64,000 nucleotides of DNA from Bacteroidota bacterium (GCA_029781865.1 JAKOVW010000030.1:10001-74000), one strand, 5' to 3'; shown: positions 7,531 to 17,122, counted from the first letter of the stretch. Program-made: numbers and translations. The notes: generated from the letters alone by a model not told the origin.

Positions 7531-9627
7531 CTATTGAATAACCAGTCTTTTTAGGATTATATTTGAATCATACTGAATATCCAAGAAATAAATACCCTTA
7601 CACACATCATTTAAATCCATTTCAATATTTTCAGGATTAAATATTTTTTTTATCATAATTACCCTGCCATTCATATCACGAAGTTTAATAGTTAAGTTGC
7701 AATTTATTTCTGGATGAATTTGAATGAGAACATGATTAATCGCAGGATTTGGGTAGACAACTATCTGATCTTGAATCTGAGCCTTAATAATAGTTTTAGT
7801 ATACCCTTTCGTGTCCCACTTTAGAATTGATCCGTTGGTACCAACAATATGGCCTTGATCTACATTTGAAAAATAAACAGAATGAAATGATTGACCAGTA
7901 AATTTAACAGTGGTAACCCAATTTTCTCCTGAATCGTTGGTTTTCAAGATGGTACCGTATTCGCCTACAGCATATCCTATATTCGCATTTATAAAATAAA
8001 TTGCATTAATTCTATCATTTACTGAAGTTACTAATTTAATCCAATTCTTTCCTCCATCAATTGTTTTGAGAATTGTTCCATTATCACCAATTACAAATCC
8101 TATTAAAGCATCTACAAAGAAGATTTTAGAAAAATCTTCTTTGCTACTGTTCCATTGCTTCATCCAATTTTCACCACCATCAAAAGTCTTAAAAATATTA
8201 CTTCCACCTACAATATAGCCATTGAGGCTATCAGTAAAAAAAACGGACGAAGCAGAGGGAATAATCGTATCAGGCAATAAGATCCAATTAAAACCACTAT
8301 CGTTGGTTTTATAAATCAGTCCGTATTCACCTATGGCATACCCCGTTTTTCCATTTGGGAAATGAACTGAATTCAGATAATGTCTTATAGGTAAAGTAAC
8401 TGAATTCCAGCTAAAGCCATCATCTCTTGATACCAGTATGATCCCGTCCCATGGCCATGGAATATTATGTCCGCCTACAACATAAATGGTTCCATCTTTG
8501 GTAATGTCAATTGAATTCAAAGTGTAAAATTGCCCCAGCAAAATCTCTTGCCAATGAGTTCCTCCATCCACTGTCTTTAATATTGTACCATTTTGACCTA
8601 CTGCATATCCGATATTTTCATCTTTGAATCGAACATCCTTAAATGTTACATCTGTGAGTTTTGAATATTCATTCCAAGTTAGACCACCATCTTTTGTATG
8701 TAGCACTATACCATTATAACCAACAACAGTACCCTCAGCTGAATCTATAAAATGAACTGAATTAAGAACATTTTTAGAGTCCGAGTAAACAGAATTCCAT
8801 GTTATTCCGCCATCAATCGTCTTCATTATAACAACAACAACTTGACCTGTTAGATAATATGTTCCACCTGCAACAAAACCAACTTTATCATTTACAAAAT
8901 GTATAGAGTTTAAATTTACTCCACTTCCTGTACTTAATTTGATCCAGGTAGTTCCCCCATCAATTGTTTTATAAACCTTCCCTTCTGACTCTAATACGTA
9001 TCCAATATTTGAATTTGTAAATGAAATTGAGATTAACCTGTCAATTGTATCGTTTAATAAGATAGGCGACCAATTCAATCCGCCATCCATGGTTTTAAAT
9101 ATTGCATCGTAATTACCTATTACAAAACCAATATCCATATTCATAAAATAAACTGAATTTAGATCTATCATTTTTCCGATTATTAGTCTGATCCAGTTTA
9201 TACCACCATCTTCTGTTTTAATGATAACTCCATTGCTACCAACAGCGTAACCAATATTTTGATCTATAAAAAATACAGCAGATAAATTTTGGCTTGTATT
9301 ACCATATAAAATAAACCAGTTATCACCACCATCAATAGTTTTTATTATAGTGCCATTATTTCCTACAACATAACCTATTTGTCGATCAATAAAATAGACG
9401 GATGTCAAATTACTTAAAGTGACCCTTTTTAATGTATCCCAATTCAATCCACCATCTTCTGTTTTTATGATCGTTCCAAATTCACCTACAGAAAACCCAG
9501 TATTCAAATCAACAAAGTAAACTGAATGAAGACTATTTCCTGTAGGTTTGGGGTTTTGCCATCTCCATTGTCCCTCCGCAGACGAACAAAAAATAAGCAA
9601 AGTGGCGTATATAAACCCGTATCTCAT
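7531..9627 (-). CDS. Secreted YCF48/BNR-like repeat protein with T9SS type A sorting domain
   Basis: 698 residues. Signal peptide (MRYGFIYATLLIFCSSAEGQ) followed by about 13 tandem repeats of ~45 residues. The repeats have the form VYFxxxxxGYxVGxxGxIxKTxDGGxxW, the YCF48/photosystem-II-assembly-like beta-propeller repeat related to sialidase Asp-boxes. The last ~75 residues are a T9SS type A sorting domain (VVYPNPAINHVLIQI, then MNGRVI, GIYFLDIQ, ending KRLVIQ). It is therefore predicted to cross the outer membrane by the type IX system and stay at the surface or be released. Such proteins are thought to be surface scaffolds or adhesins; no catalytic residues are evident. It stands alone, and no promoter was identified. 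Confidence 0.88.
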   Translation of the reverse strand: MRYGFIYATLLIFCSSAEGQWRWQNPKPTGNSLHSVYFVDLNTGFSVGEFGTIIKTEDGGLNWDTLKRVTLSNLTSVYFIDRQIGYVVGNNGTIIKTIDGGDNWFILYGNTSQNLSAVFFIDQNIGYAVGSNGVIIKTEDGGINWIRLIIGKMIDLNSVYFMNMDIGFVIGNYDAIFKTMDGGLNWSPILLNDTIDRLISISFTNSNIGYVLESEGKVYKTIDGGTTWIKLSTGSGVNLNSIHFVNDKVGFVAGGTYYLTGQVVVVIMKTIDGGITWNSVYSDSKNVLNSVHFIDSAEGTVVGYNGIVLHTKDGGLTWNEYSKLTDVTFKDVRFKDENIGYAVGQNGTILKTVDGGTHWQEILLGQFYTLNSIDITKDGTIYVVGGHNIPWPWDGIILVSRDDGFSWNSVTLPIRHYLNSVHFPNGKTGYAIGEYGLIYKTNDSGFNWILLPDTIIPSASSVFFTDSLNGYIVGGSNIFKTFDGGENWMKQWNSSKEDFSKIFFVDALIGFVIGDNGTILKTIDGGKNWIKLVTSVNDRINAIYFINANIGYAVGEYGTILKTNDSGENWVTTVKFTGQSFHSVYFSNVDQGHIVGTNGSILKWDTKGYTKTIIKAQIQDQIVVYPNPAINHVLIQIHPEINCNLTIKLRDMNGRVIMIKKIFNPENIEMDLNDVCKGIYFLDIQYDSNIILKRLVIQ

Positions 9628-10012
9628 TTTTCCTTTATTGATCAGATTATGTTATTTAAAATTTTGAATCCAAATACTTCAACTAATTGATTTTCTATTT
9701 AATTATAAATTAATCATCTTATCTATTCCATTTTGACTTTCAACCTTCCCGTACTGAAAAATTTAACCCCAATCACATATAAATACGATAGCTAAATTTC
9801 ATCTAATATTGAATCTTGAAGGCTGATAATACTCAATATTTTAAGTGATTATTATTAAATTTGAATTGAAAGTAATTCAAGAGAAATCGGATGTGTTCTT
9901 TTGTTCCCTTCAGTCAGCTCTATCCCTCCAGAAACTTTAGATGAACTGAGATTCATAATCTGTTTTTCCGCTTCATAATCCTTTATATTAAAAACAGTCT
10001 AATCTATTTAAG
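9628..10012. other. Intergenic AT-rich region between divergent genes
   Basis: About 385 nt upstream of both the minus-strand repeat protein and the plus-strand acyl-CoA ligase. Nothing recognisable except the ligase promoter box at its right end. No RNA gene or sizeable open frame. Confidence 0.5.
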
Positions 10013-10020
10013 TATTTTTG
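10013..10020 (+). promoter_or_regulatory. -7 box TATTTTTG of the acyl-CoA ligase gene
   Basis: Exact TAnnTTTG, 26 nt before the ATG at 10047. The -33 region is not clear. Confidence 0.55.
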
Positions 10021-10046
10021 CTGTAACTTCACAGCAAATTATTCCC

Positions 10047-11708
10047 ATGTCCGAACCACGCCCCTGGCTCAAAAATTATCCGGCGGGAATTCCTGCTAAT
10101 ATCAACCCGGATACCTATCCTTCCCTCAGGGAATTTGCCGAAGAATCGTTTAAAAAATATGCCCGACTCAAAGCCTTTACTTTAATGGGTAAAAGCCTTA
10201 CTTATAAAGAACTGGATGAAAAGTCAGCTGCTTTTGCAGCATACCTGCAATATCGCGGATTAAAAAAAGGGGATCGCATTGCGTTTATGATGCCCAATTT
10301 ATTGCAATATCCTATTGCCATTTTTGGAGCCATCCGTGCTGGGATCACGATTGTCAATACAAACCCGCTGTACACTCCGCATGAAATGGAATTTGTATTT
10401 TCCAATTCGGAAGTAAAAGCGATCGTACTGGCAGAAAATTTTGCTGCGAATCTTGAAAAGATCATTCACAAAACAAAAATTGAAATTGTCATACTAACAT
10501 CCATCGGTGAGATGATGGGCGGAATTAAAGGAAGGGCTATAGATTTTGCGGTGAAATATATCAAACGAATGGTCCCAAAATATTCACTTCAAAATACGGT
10601 TAAATTTAACACTGCACTACGGCAGGGTGCTCATCAGCAAATTAAACCTGTTGAAATTAAGCCACAGGATCTCGCATTGATTCAATATACCGGAGGCACC
10701 ACAGGAATTAGTAAAGGCGCCATGCTAACGCATTACAATCTGATAGCGAATATCCAGCAAATTAAAGCAGTGATCTGCTATTATCTGGAAGAAGAAAAAG
10801 AAACCACTTTGTCACCGCTGCCCATGTATCACATATTTGCGTTTGCAGTAAACGTGATGGCGATGATGGCGATTGGTGCAAATACCATTTTGATTGTAAA
10901 TGCACGTGATATCAAATCTGTTATCAGGGCATTTCAAAAAAATCCAATTAGCCTGATGACCGGTGTCAATACTTTGTATAATGCCTTACTGCATCATCCC
11001 AAATTCACTTCCGGAAACTTTAGTGCGTTAAAAGTCAGCGTTGCCGGCGGAATGGCTTTGCAAACAACGGTGGCCGATAAATGGAAAGCCCTCACGGGTT
11101 GTTATTTAACAGAAGGCTATGGCATGACAGAGGCTTCTCCAGTTGTGAGTCTGAATCCCATAAATGGTCACGGGAAATTGGGAAGTATTGGCATCCCGGT
11201 TCCTTCGACTGATGTCAGGATAGTAGATGAAACCGGAATGATATGCAATGTGAATGAAGTTGGAGAAATCCAGGTCAAAGGACCACAGGTCATGAAAGGT
11301 TATCTCAATCGTCCGGATGAAACAGCAAAAACCGTAATTGACGGATGGTTGTGCACCGGTGACATTGGAAAAATGGATGAAGATGGATTTTTCAAAATTG
11401 TCGATCGCAAAAAAGACATGATCATTGTTTCCGGATTCAAAGTATTTCCCAATGAATTGGAAGAAGTGATATCAAAACATCCCAAAGTGCTGGAAGTGGC
11501 CGCAATTGGCATTCCAGACGAAAAGTCCGGTGAGGCTGTTAAAGTATTCATTGTAAAAAAAGACAAAAGTTTGGATGAAAACGAAATCATAGATTACTGT
11601 AAAGAGTACATGACCAATTATAAAGTTCCAAAATATGTGGAATTCAGAGCGAGTTTACCAAAAACCAATGTAGGCAAGGTGTTGCGGAGAGAATTAAAAT
11701 CAAGTTGA
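10047..11708 (+). CDS. Long-chain fatty acid-CoA ligase (AMP-forming)
   Basis: 553-residue ANL-superfamily adenylating enzyme. It activates a carboxylate, probably a long-chain fatty acid, with ATP to acyl-AMP and then acyl-CoA. The P-loop-like motif IQYTGGTTGISKGAMLTH is at about residues 213-230. Further motifs are EGYGMTEASP, the hinge GDIGKMDEDGFFKIVDRKKD and the catalytic-lysine region KTNVGKVLRREL near the end. FadD-like features (HPxLKNY-like start, FxNELEEV) and length fit the long-chain group. Cytoplasmic or peripheral to the inner membrane. Other ANL specificities cannot be excluded. Own promoter and no operon partner. Confidence 0.9.
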   Translation: MSEPRPWLKNYPAGIPANINPDTYPSLREFAEESFKKYARLKAFTLMGKSLTYKELDEKSAAFAAYLQYRGLKKGDRIAFMMPNLLQYPIAIFGAIRAGITIVNTNPLYTPHEMEFVFSNSEVKAIVLAENFAANLEKIIHKTKIEIVILTSIGEMMGGIKGRAIDFAVKYIKRMVPKYSLQNTVKFNTALRQGAHQQIKPVEIKPQDLALIQYTGGTTGISKGAMLTHYNLIANIQQIKAVICYYLEEEKETTLSPLPMYHIFAFAVNVMAMMAIGANTILIVNARDIKSVIRAFQKNPISLMTGVNTLYNALLHHPKFTSGNFSALKVSVAGGMALQTTVADKWKALTGCYLTEGYGMTEASPVVSLNPINGHGKLGSIGIPVPSTDVRIVDETGMICNVNEVGEIQVKGPQVMKGYLNRPDETAKTVIDGWLCTGDIGKMDEDGFFKIVDRKKDMIIVSGFKVFPNELEEVISKHPKVLEVAAIGIPDEKSGEAVKVFIVKKDKSLDENEIIDYCKEYMTNYKVPKYVEFRASLPKTNVGKVLRRELKSS

Positions 11709-11933
11709 TATTGGTCGCATTCAGAAATCTGTAGAACCGAAAAGAGCCTGCTTTGCTCTAATGATCGAAGTAAAATCAGGCTATACTGAAATTTCGGTTG
11801 AATCAAATCTATCAAAAGTAATAAAATGTAATTGTGAGATTATTGCCTTATCCTATATCCGGAAATGCATAAAAAGCTAAATATCCGAAATAAGCTACAC
11901 CCTTAAAATTTAGAATCCTCTGATTTCAGTTCC

Positions 11934-11941
11934 TATATTTG
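11934..11941 (+). promoter_or_regulatory. -7 box TATATTTG only 5 nt before the glycosyltransferase ATG
   Basis: Exact TAnnTTTG. With the usual spacing the first transcribed base would be at or within a nucleotide or two of the ATG at 11947, which suggests a leaderless mRNA. Confidence 0.6.
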
Positions 11942-11946
11942 CACCA

Positions 11947-12678
11947 ATGGAAGTCAATAAAACCAGTACCTTATCTATCGTAATCCCTGTTTATAATGAG
12001 GAAAAAACGATACACCTGATCCTTGAAGCCATTTCGAAAGTGACTTTGATTGAACATATTCAAAAAGAAATGATTCTGGTCAATGATTGTTCTAAAGACA
12101 ATACAGAACAAAAACTATTAGAATATATTCAAACGCATCCCGATCAAACCTTTCGCTATATTAAACACGAGGTGAATAAGGGAAAAGGTGCTGCGTTGCA
12201 TACCGGCATACGAGAAGCGAAAGGAGATTATATTATTATTCAGGATGCAGACCTGGAATATGATCCCAGAGAGTATAATTCCCTTTTAAAACCTATCCTG
12301 GAAGGTCATGCGGATATCGTTTATGGATCCCGGTTTTCCGGTGGTAATCCGCACCGGATTTTATTTTTCTGGCACTCTATTGGAAACCGATTGCTGACTT
12401 TTTGTTCGAATGTCTTTACCAATCTGAATCTGACCGACATGGAAACTTGTTATAAACTATTTAAGGCAGATATTATTAAAGGATTGGAACTAAAAGAGAA
12501 CCGATTTGGTTTTGAACCGGAAGTCACTTCAAAAATAGCAAGATTGAAAGGAGTTCGGATCTATGAAGTAGGTATTTCTTATTATGGCCGGACGTATGCA
12601 GAAGGAAAAAAGATCAATTGGAAGGATGGCTTCAGAGCAATTTATTGCATCTTAAAATACAATTTGTTCTCCAGGTAA
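11947..12678 (+). CDS. Family 2 glycosyltransferase, dolichyl/polyprenyl-phosphate mannosyltransferase-like
   Basis: 243-residue GT-A fold enzyme without membrane segments. N-terminal [18 protein letters not shown], then [23 protein letters not shown] and the metal-binding DXD-type motif [12 protein letters not shown]. The C-terminal half keeps the DPM1/DPG-synthase pattern [34 protein letters not shown] and [12 protein letters not shown]. Members transfer mannose or glucose from a nucleotide sugar to a polyprenyl phosphate at the inner leaflet, feeding protein or lipid glycosylation. Sugar specificity is not readable. Probably leaderless. Confidence 0.85.
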   Translation: MEVNKTSTLSIVIPVYNEEKTIHLILEAISKVTLIEHIQKEMILVNDCSKDNTEQKLLEYIQTHPDQTFRYIKHEVNKGKGAALHTGIREAKGDYIIIQDADLEYDPREYNSLLKPILEGHADIVYGSRFSGGNPHRILFFWHSIGNRLLTFCSNVFTNLNLTDMETCYKLFKADIIKGLELKENRFGFEPEVTSKIARLKGVRIYEVGISYYGRTYAEGKKINWKDGFRAIYCILKYNLFSR

Positions 12679-12782
12679 ACAGACAGTCCGTTAAAATTGT
12701 CTTTCCCTTGGATAAACCCGGAATGATAGAAGCTTCATTCTGATTCTGAATCACACTTTAATTGATAATTAAATTCCTATAT

Positions 12783-13442
12783 ATGAAAAATATCGTTCTC
12801 CTTTTTTTATCGGTTGTTCTAATCGGTACTTCCGCATTTGCACAAGTCAGAGAAAATAAAATCCAGATGAGCCTTGGTTTGCAAAATGGATTATATGTTT
12901 CAATTCCGGATGTGGAATCAAAAGTGATCCAGAAACAATGGAAAAATTACACTAAGAATTACGGCAAGCTGGTCAAAAATAAAAATGCCGACGAACAAAT
13001 CCTGGAAGCAGTAACCATTCCTTCTATCAATGCTGATAACAAAATGGATATTTATGCCATCTTTGAAAATAATGGATTGACGGCATTCTTTGATCTGAAA
13101 ACCGCTTTCCTCAATTCAACGGATCATCCTAAAGAATTTGCAGGAGCTAAGGATTTTATGCAGCAGTTCTCTTATACGGTGCAACGAGAAATCGTAAAGG
13201 AAGAACTCGAAGATGCGCAAAACCTATTGAAAAAATATACCCGCAAGATGGCCGATTTGGTAAAAGACAATAAAGGTTATCATGAGGACATTGAAGATGC
13301 CAAAGCCAAAATCAAGAAAGCAGAAAATAATATAATCGGGAATGAAAAAGACCAGGAACAAATGAAGGCACAAATCAGCGGACAAACAAAAACGGTAGAT
13401 GCCATTCAGGCCAAATTAAATAAAATCGGAAAGTCTGAATAA
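12783..13442 (+). CDS. Exported coiled-coil protein of unknown function
   Basis: 219 residues from ATG 12783. The frame is open from 12762, but the internal ATG gives a clean signal peptide (MKNIVLLFLSVVLIGTSAFA, cut before QVREN). The middle (residues ~20-120) is a mixed alpha/beta region with GLYVSIPDVESK and IYAIFENNGLTAFFDL. The C-terminal ~90 residues are highly charged with heptad-like spacing (EELEDAQNLLKKY to KAKIKKAENNII), a predicted coiled coil. Not recognised as a named family. Likely periplasmic. It follows the glycosyltransferase by ~100 nt and may be co-transcribed. Confidence 0.65.
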   Translation: MKNIVLLFLSVVLIGTSAFAQVRENKIQMSLGLQNGLYVSIPDVESKVIQKQWKNYTKNYGKLVKNKNADEQILEAVTIPSINADNKMDIYAIFENNGLTAFFDLKTAFLNSTDHPKEFAGAKDFMQQFSYTVQREIVKEELEDAQNLLKKYTRKMADLVKDNKGYHEDIEDAKAKIKKAENNIIGNEKDQEQMKAQISGQTKTVDAIQAKLNKIGKSE

Positions 13443-13897
13443 GACCAGATTAATTAAATCGAGTAAATCGTTTTCGCGCCTTTTGATATTCCTTGGAAAA
13501 ATCGTAGACGATTCTGATTAGAATAAAATTTGAGTATGAGCAACAGGATTTATATCCAAAACTGCCAACTGTAGAATCCATCACAAAAGACAGAAAAAAA
13601 GTTATTAATTTTTTTTAACATATATTCATCGCGGAGCACTTCCAACTGCAACCGGATTTAATCGGATAATAACAAGATACACACGACCCTGAACTGGATA
13701 TATTACAGCTTTATGTAATAAGTCGCTGATAAACAAATGCGATTTTAAAGTTGCAATTCATATTAAATTAATTTATAATACGTATATTTGGACTGAATTT
13801 GAAAGTGATGAGTTTTCAACATTCTTTCAACAGGTTTTTGCAGGGTTTTTAACAATTCTTCATATCATATAAAACTTTTTTACTATTTGTTCTATTC
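13443..13897. other. Intergenic region upstream of dnaB
   Basis: About 455 nt of AT-rich sequence. A further TATATTTG at 13783-13790 resembles a -7 box but has no -33 and no close start codon. No tRNA, no convincing DnaA-box cluster and no open frame of note. Confidence 0.45.
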
Positions 13898-13905
13898 TAT
13901 TTTTG
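13898..13905 (+). promoter_or_regulatory. -7 box TATTTTTG of dnaB
   Basis: Exact TAnnTTTG, 35 nt before the dnaB ATG at 13940, within a T-rich tract. Confidence 0.55.
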
Positions 13906-13939
13906 TGGTCTCCTTGCAACAAGAATCAATTCATTAACC

Positions 13940-15442
13940 ATGGCGGAACCGATAAAAGATACATTTGCCATTAATTCGGGAAATTTCAGGCGTAAAACAC
14001 CTGACCCTTCTGCCCTGGCCTATGAGCGTATTCAACCTCAGGCCGTCGAACTTGAGGAAGCCGTATTGGGTGCAGTGATGCTCGATAAAGATGCCATTTC
14101 TGTGGTATTGGATATACTGAAGCCGGAGAGTTTTTATAAGCCCGCCCATCAGAAAATTTACGAAGGGATGATCCGGTTGTTCGAAACCAATCAACCTATT
14201 GATACGCTTACGGTCCGCGAAATGCTTCACAAAACCAAAATCCTGGAAGAAGTTGGCGGGCTATCCTACATACTCGAATTAGCCAATAAAGTAGCCTCCT
14301 CAGCCAATTTGGAATATCACGCCAGAATTGTTGCCCAGAAATTTGTGCAGCGTGAACTGATTAAAATTTCTACGGGTACTATACAGGATTGTTTTGAAGA
14401 CACCAAAGATGTTTTCGATTTACTCGACTCAGCAGAACAAGGTTTGTATGAAATTACCGATAATTATTTGAGAAGAGGATATGAATCCGTCGGTTCATTG
14501 GTGCGGATGGCTCAAAACCGGCTTGAAACCATGTCTCACCTGGATTCCGGATTATCCGGAACAGCAAGTGGCTTTCCTGAACTGGATGATATTACTTCAG
14601 GTTGGCAGAAATCAAACCTCATAATTGTTGCGGCACGCCCAGGTATGGGTAAAACTTCATTTACCCTTGCTTTGGCCAGAAATGCAGCCATGGACTATCA
14701 AACTCCTGTAGCTTTATTTTCCCTGGAGATGAACAATCTCGAATTGGTCAACAGATTGATTTCTATGGAAGCCGAAATAGAGGGTACCAAAATGCGAAAT
14801 GCAAAACTGGATGAAGATGACTGGAACAAATTGAATCATGCCATAAATAAATTAAGCGAAGCACCGATTTATATTGATGACACTCCATCATTGAACGTAT
14901 TTGAACTACGTGCAAAATGTCGCCGTCTGCATCAACAGTACAAAATAGGTTTGGTCATCATAGATTACTTACAATTAATGACTTTAGGATCAGTCGATAA
15001 GAAAGGAAACCGGGAACAGGAAATTTCGACGATTTCCAGGGCACTTAAAAGTCTTGCCAAAGAAATTAATATTCCGGTCATTGCACTTTCACAGTTAAAC
15101 CGCGCCGCAGAAACCCAAAGCAAAGACAATAAGCGGCCGCAACTTTCCAACCTTAGGGAATCGGGAGCGATTGAGCAAGATGCCGATATGGTCATGTTCA
15201 TCTATCGTCCTGAATACTATGAGCTCGAAAATACATTTGAGATGCCCAAAGGATATACTGAGCTCATCATTGCAAAACACAGAAATGGTGCTACAGGTAC
15301 GGTAGGTATGAAGTTTATCGATAAATATGCTAAATTCGTACCTCTCGAGCAAAATTTTGATCCTTTTGGTTCGATGGCAAATACTCCAAATGTGATCATC
15401 AAACAATCCAAAATGAATGAAGAAGAAGACATTCCGTTCTAG
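13940..15442 (+). CDS. dnaB: Replicative DNA helicase DnaB
   Basis: 500-residue hexameric helicase that unwinds DNA at the replication fork. The N-terminal primase-interaction domain (EEAVLGAVMLDKDAISVVLD onward) spans about residues 30-135, followed by a linker and the RecA-like motor. Walker A is AARPGMGKTSFTLALA (~232-247). Other motor motifs are FSLEMNNLELVNRLIS, Walker B LVIIDYLQLM, SQLNRAAETQ (motif H3) and the arginine-finger region LRESGAIEQDADMVMFIYRPE. Length is normal and there is no intein. Its last 26 nt overlap rluB in another frame. Confidence 0.97.
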   Translation: MAEPIKDTFAINSGNFRRKTPDPSALAYERIQPQAVELEEAVLGAVMLDKDAISVVLDILKPESFYKPAHQKIYEGMIRLFETNQPIDTLTVREMLHKTKILEEVGGLSYILELANKVASSANLEYHARIVAQKFVQRELIKISTGTIQDCFEDTKDVFDLLDSAEQGLYEITDNYLRRGYESVGSLVRMAQNRLETMSHLDSGLSGTASGFPELDDITSGWQKSNLIIVAARPGMGKTSFTLALARNAAMDYQTPVALFSLEMNNLELVNRLISMEAEIEGTKMRNAKLDEDDWNKLNHAINKLSEAPIYIDDTPSLNVFELRAKCRRLHQQYKIGLVIIDYLQLMTLGSVDKKGNREQEISTISRALKSLAKEINIPVIALSQLNRAAETQSKDNKRPQLSNLRESGAIEQDADMVMFIYRPEYYELENTFEMPKGYTELIIAKHRNGATGTVGMKFIDKYAKFVPLEQNFDPFGSMANTPNVIIKQSKMNEEEDIPF

Positions 15443-16187
15443 ACCGAAGATTGATGTTCTTCCGAAAACAATTGAAATATTCAGACTCAATAAATTCATC
15501 GCACATTGTGGCATCTGCTCCAGACGGGAAGCTGCTGAATTAGTAAAAAACGGCCAAATCACGGTGAATGGTCAGGTAAATACTAATCCGGCTTATGAAG
15601 TCCAGAAAGAAGATGTAATTATTTACAAGGGTAAGATCCTTCGCACTCATTCCAAAGAAATCTATCTGCTTCTCAATAAACCAAAAAATGTCATTACAAC
15701 TTTAAATGATGAACGCGGTCGCAAAACTGTATTTGATCTGATTAAAGATGATATTACCGAACGAGTCTATCCCGTAGGAAGATTAGATAGAAATACAACT
15801 GGCTTGTTGCTGATGACGAATGACGGTGATCTCGCACAAAAATTATCACATCCCAGTCACAAGACCAAAAAAATCTATCACGTTACCCTGGATAAACCGG
15901 TTTCCAAAAATGACCTGCAACTCATTTTGAATGGAGTTCAATTGGAAGATGGGAAAGCGGAAGTGGATGGAATTGATTATGCCAACGATAAACGAAATGA
16001 AGTTGGAATCGAAATTCATCTGGGTAAAAACCGAATTGTCAGACGAATTTTTGAACATCTGGGATATGAAGTAGAAAAACTGGACCGGGTTTATTTCGCC
16101 GGATTAACCAAAAAAAATCTGCCCAGAGGTAAATACAGACACCTTACTGATAAGGAAGTTATTCAATTAAAACATTTGAGACATTGA
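15417..16187 (+). CDS. rluB: Pseudouridine synthase, RluB/RsuA family
   Basis: 256-residue rRNA-modifying enzyme. N-terminal S4 RNA-binding domain (residues ~24-75: RLNKFIAHCGICSRREAAEL, GQITVNGQ), then the catalytic domain with VYPVGRLDRNTTGLLLMTND. The Asp in GRLDRNTTGL is the expected nucleophile. KKIYHVTLDKP and GKNRIVRRIFEHLGYEV are also family marks. Likely target: 23S rRNA around position 2605, by analogy with RluB; RluE/RluF-type specificity cannot be excluded. The ATG lies inside the 3' end of dnaB (26-nt overlap, different frame), so translation is probably coupled. Its last codons (HLRH, stop) lie in the first words of an octamer repeat array. Confidence 0.92.
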   Translation: MKKKTFRSRPKIDVLPKTIEIFRLNKFIAHCGICSRREAAELVKNGQITVNGQVNTNPAYEVQKEDVIIYKGKILRTHSKEIYLLLNKPKNVITTLNDERGRKTVFDLIKDDITERVYPVGRLDRNTTGLLLMTNDGDLAQKLSHPSHKTKKIYHVTLDKPVSKNDLQLILNGVQLEDGKAEVDGIDYANDKRNEVGIEIHLGKNRIVRRIFEHLGYEVEKLDRVYFAGLTKKNLPRGKYRHLTDKEVIQLKHLRH

Positions 16188-16306
16188 GACAATTAGGTAG
16201 TTAGGTGTTTAGGTGTTTAGGTTGTTAGATAGTTGAGATATTCCTAAAAGTCTAAAAACCTAAATAGCTAAAAGGCTAATTGACTAACAGACTAAAAAGC
16301 TAAAAT
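16176..16306. repeat. Inverted pair of 8-bp-period arrays at the rluB stop codon
   Basis: Left arm (16176-16238): two TTGAGACA words, one overlapping the rluB TGA stop, then 8-bp words of the form NNTTAGGT to about 16238 (e.g. GTTTAGGT at 16207 and 16215). Right arm (16243-16306): eight consecutive 8-bp words NCTAAANN (CCTAAAAG, TCTAAAAA, CCTAAATA and so on). The arms are mutually complementary in part (TTTAGGTT with AACCTAAA) and could fold back. They lie between convergent rluB and the lipoprotein gene, so they may act as a bidirectional terminator. See findings for the family of such arrays. Confidence 0.85.
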
Positions 16307-16332
16307 GCTTCTATTAATCGGGTTTCCCTGCA

Positions 16333-16851
16333 TTAATTAATAAAAACATCAAATTGAACGGTGAGATGATGATCAGAAACAGAACCGGGCGTTACTTTAA
16401 TATTCAGTAATAATCGCATCACAAACTCAGGTTCTGAAATAATGCTTTTTACATCCGCAATTCCGGGCAGAAAAAAAAGTTCGGCTGGATTGCCGACAGG
16501 AAAATCAATATTGGCAATTTGAAGAATTCCATTTGGATCTCTTTGAAGATAAACACTTACCCGCCCTTCAGAAATGATATCATAATTTATGGCATTGTCA
16601 AATACAGGTGTCAACTTGATCGACCTGGGTTGTATTTTCTTTATATCTTTTAAGCTTAAATGATTTGCATTTAAAAACTGAATGAAGTTTGAAGGCATAC
16701 TCAATTCAAACTTATGAGTCAAAATCGGATTTGCATCTGCAGGCAGTTCAATCGGCATATCATATTCCAATTGAAATTGTCCTGACTCTTGCTTTATGCA
16801 TGACGTCAAACCGATTAACATTAAGAAAAAGGCAAGGTATTTATAATTCAT
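16333..16851 (-). CDS. Putative lipoprotein, unknown function
   Basis: 172 residues. Lipoprotein signal peptide with lipobox LTSC (Cys18), so it should be membrane-anchored by a lipidated Cys. The remainder is strand-rich with no catalytic motif (QFQLEYDMPIELPAD, RSIKLTPVFDNAINYDI, ending LTVQFDVFIN). It resembles the many small Bacteroidota lipoproteins of unknown role, and I recognise no named family. It is convergent with rluB. A -7 box ends 4 nt before its ATG. Confidence 0.7.
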   Translation of the reverse strand: MNYKYLAFFLMLIGLTSCIKQESGQFQLEYDMPIELPADANPILTHKFELSMPSNFIQFLNANHLSLKDIKKIQPRSIKLTPVFDNAINYDIISEGRVSVYLQRDPNGILQIANIDFPVGNPAELFFLPGIADVKSIISEPEFVMRLLLNIKVTPGSVSDHHLTVQFDVFIN

Positions 16852-16855
16852 TCTT

Positions 16856-16863
16856 CAAAGATA
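16856..16863 (-). promoter_or_regulatory. -7 box TATCTTTG abutting the lipoprotein ATG
   Basis: Exact TAnnTTTG on the minus strand with only 4 nt before the start codon at 16851. A leaderless or near-leaderless transcript is expected. Confidence 0.55.
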
Positions 16864-17045
16864 ATAGTGGTTGATTTATAGCATTCATAATTGCCGGAAT
16901 CATCTGTTTTCAGATTATAAACTAAGAAATGAGGTTTAAAGCAATTCTTTTTCAAAATTAAGACGAATCGGGTCAAATTGATTTGTATAATACATTTCTA
17001 AAGAGCACACAACATGTGACAAATGGTTCATATATCAGATCTCAC

Positions 17046-17076
17046 TTTGCCAAGTGAATCAGGTAATGTATTTTTG
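17046..17076 (+). promoter_or_regulatory. Full Bacteroidota promoter of the VCBS lipoprotein operon
   Basis: TTTG at 17046-17049, exactly 19 nt, then TATTTTTG at 17069-17076. This is the textbook -33/-7 arrangement of the primary Bacteroidota sigma factor. Start site expected near 17082, about 40 nt before the ATG at 17123. Confidence 0.8.
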
Positions 17077-17122
17077 CTGTCCAACCAACTGAAAACGAAT
17101 CATTTAATTAATTATTTTCCTA

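Noticed and set aside
13783-13790. Second TATATTTG upstream of dnaB as an additional promoter
   Set aside because: No -33 element, 150 nt from the start codon, and a closer box (13898) exists.
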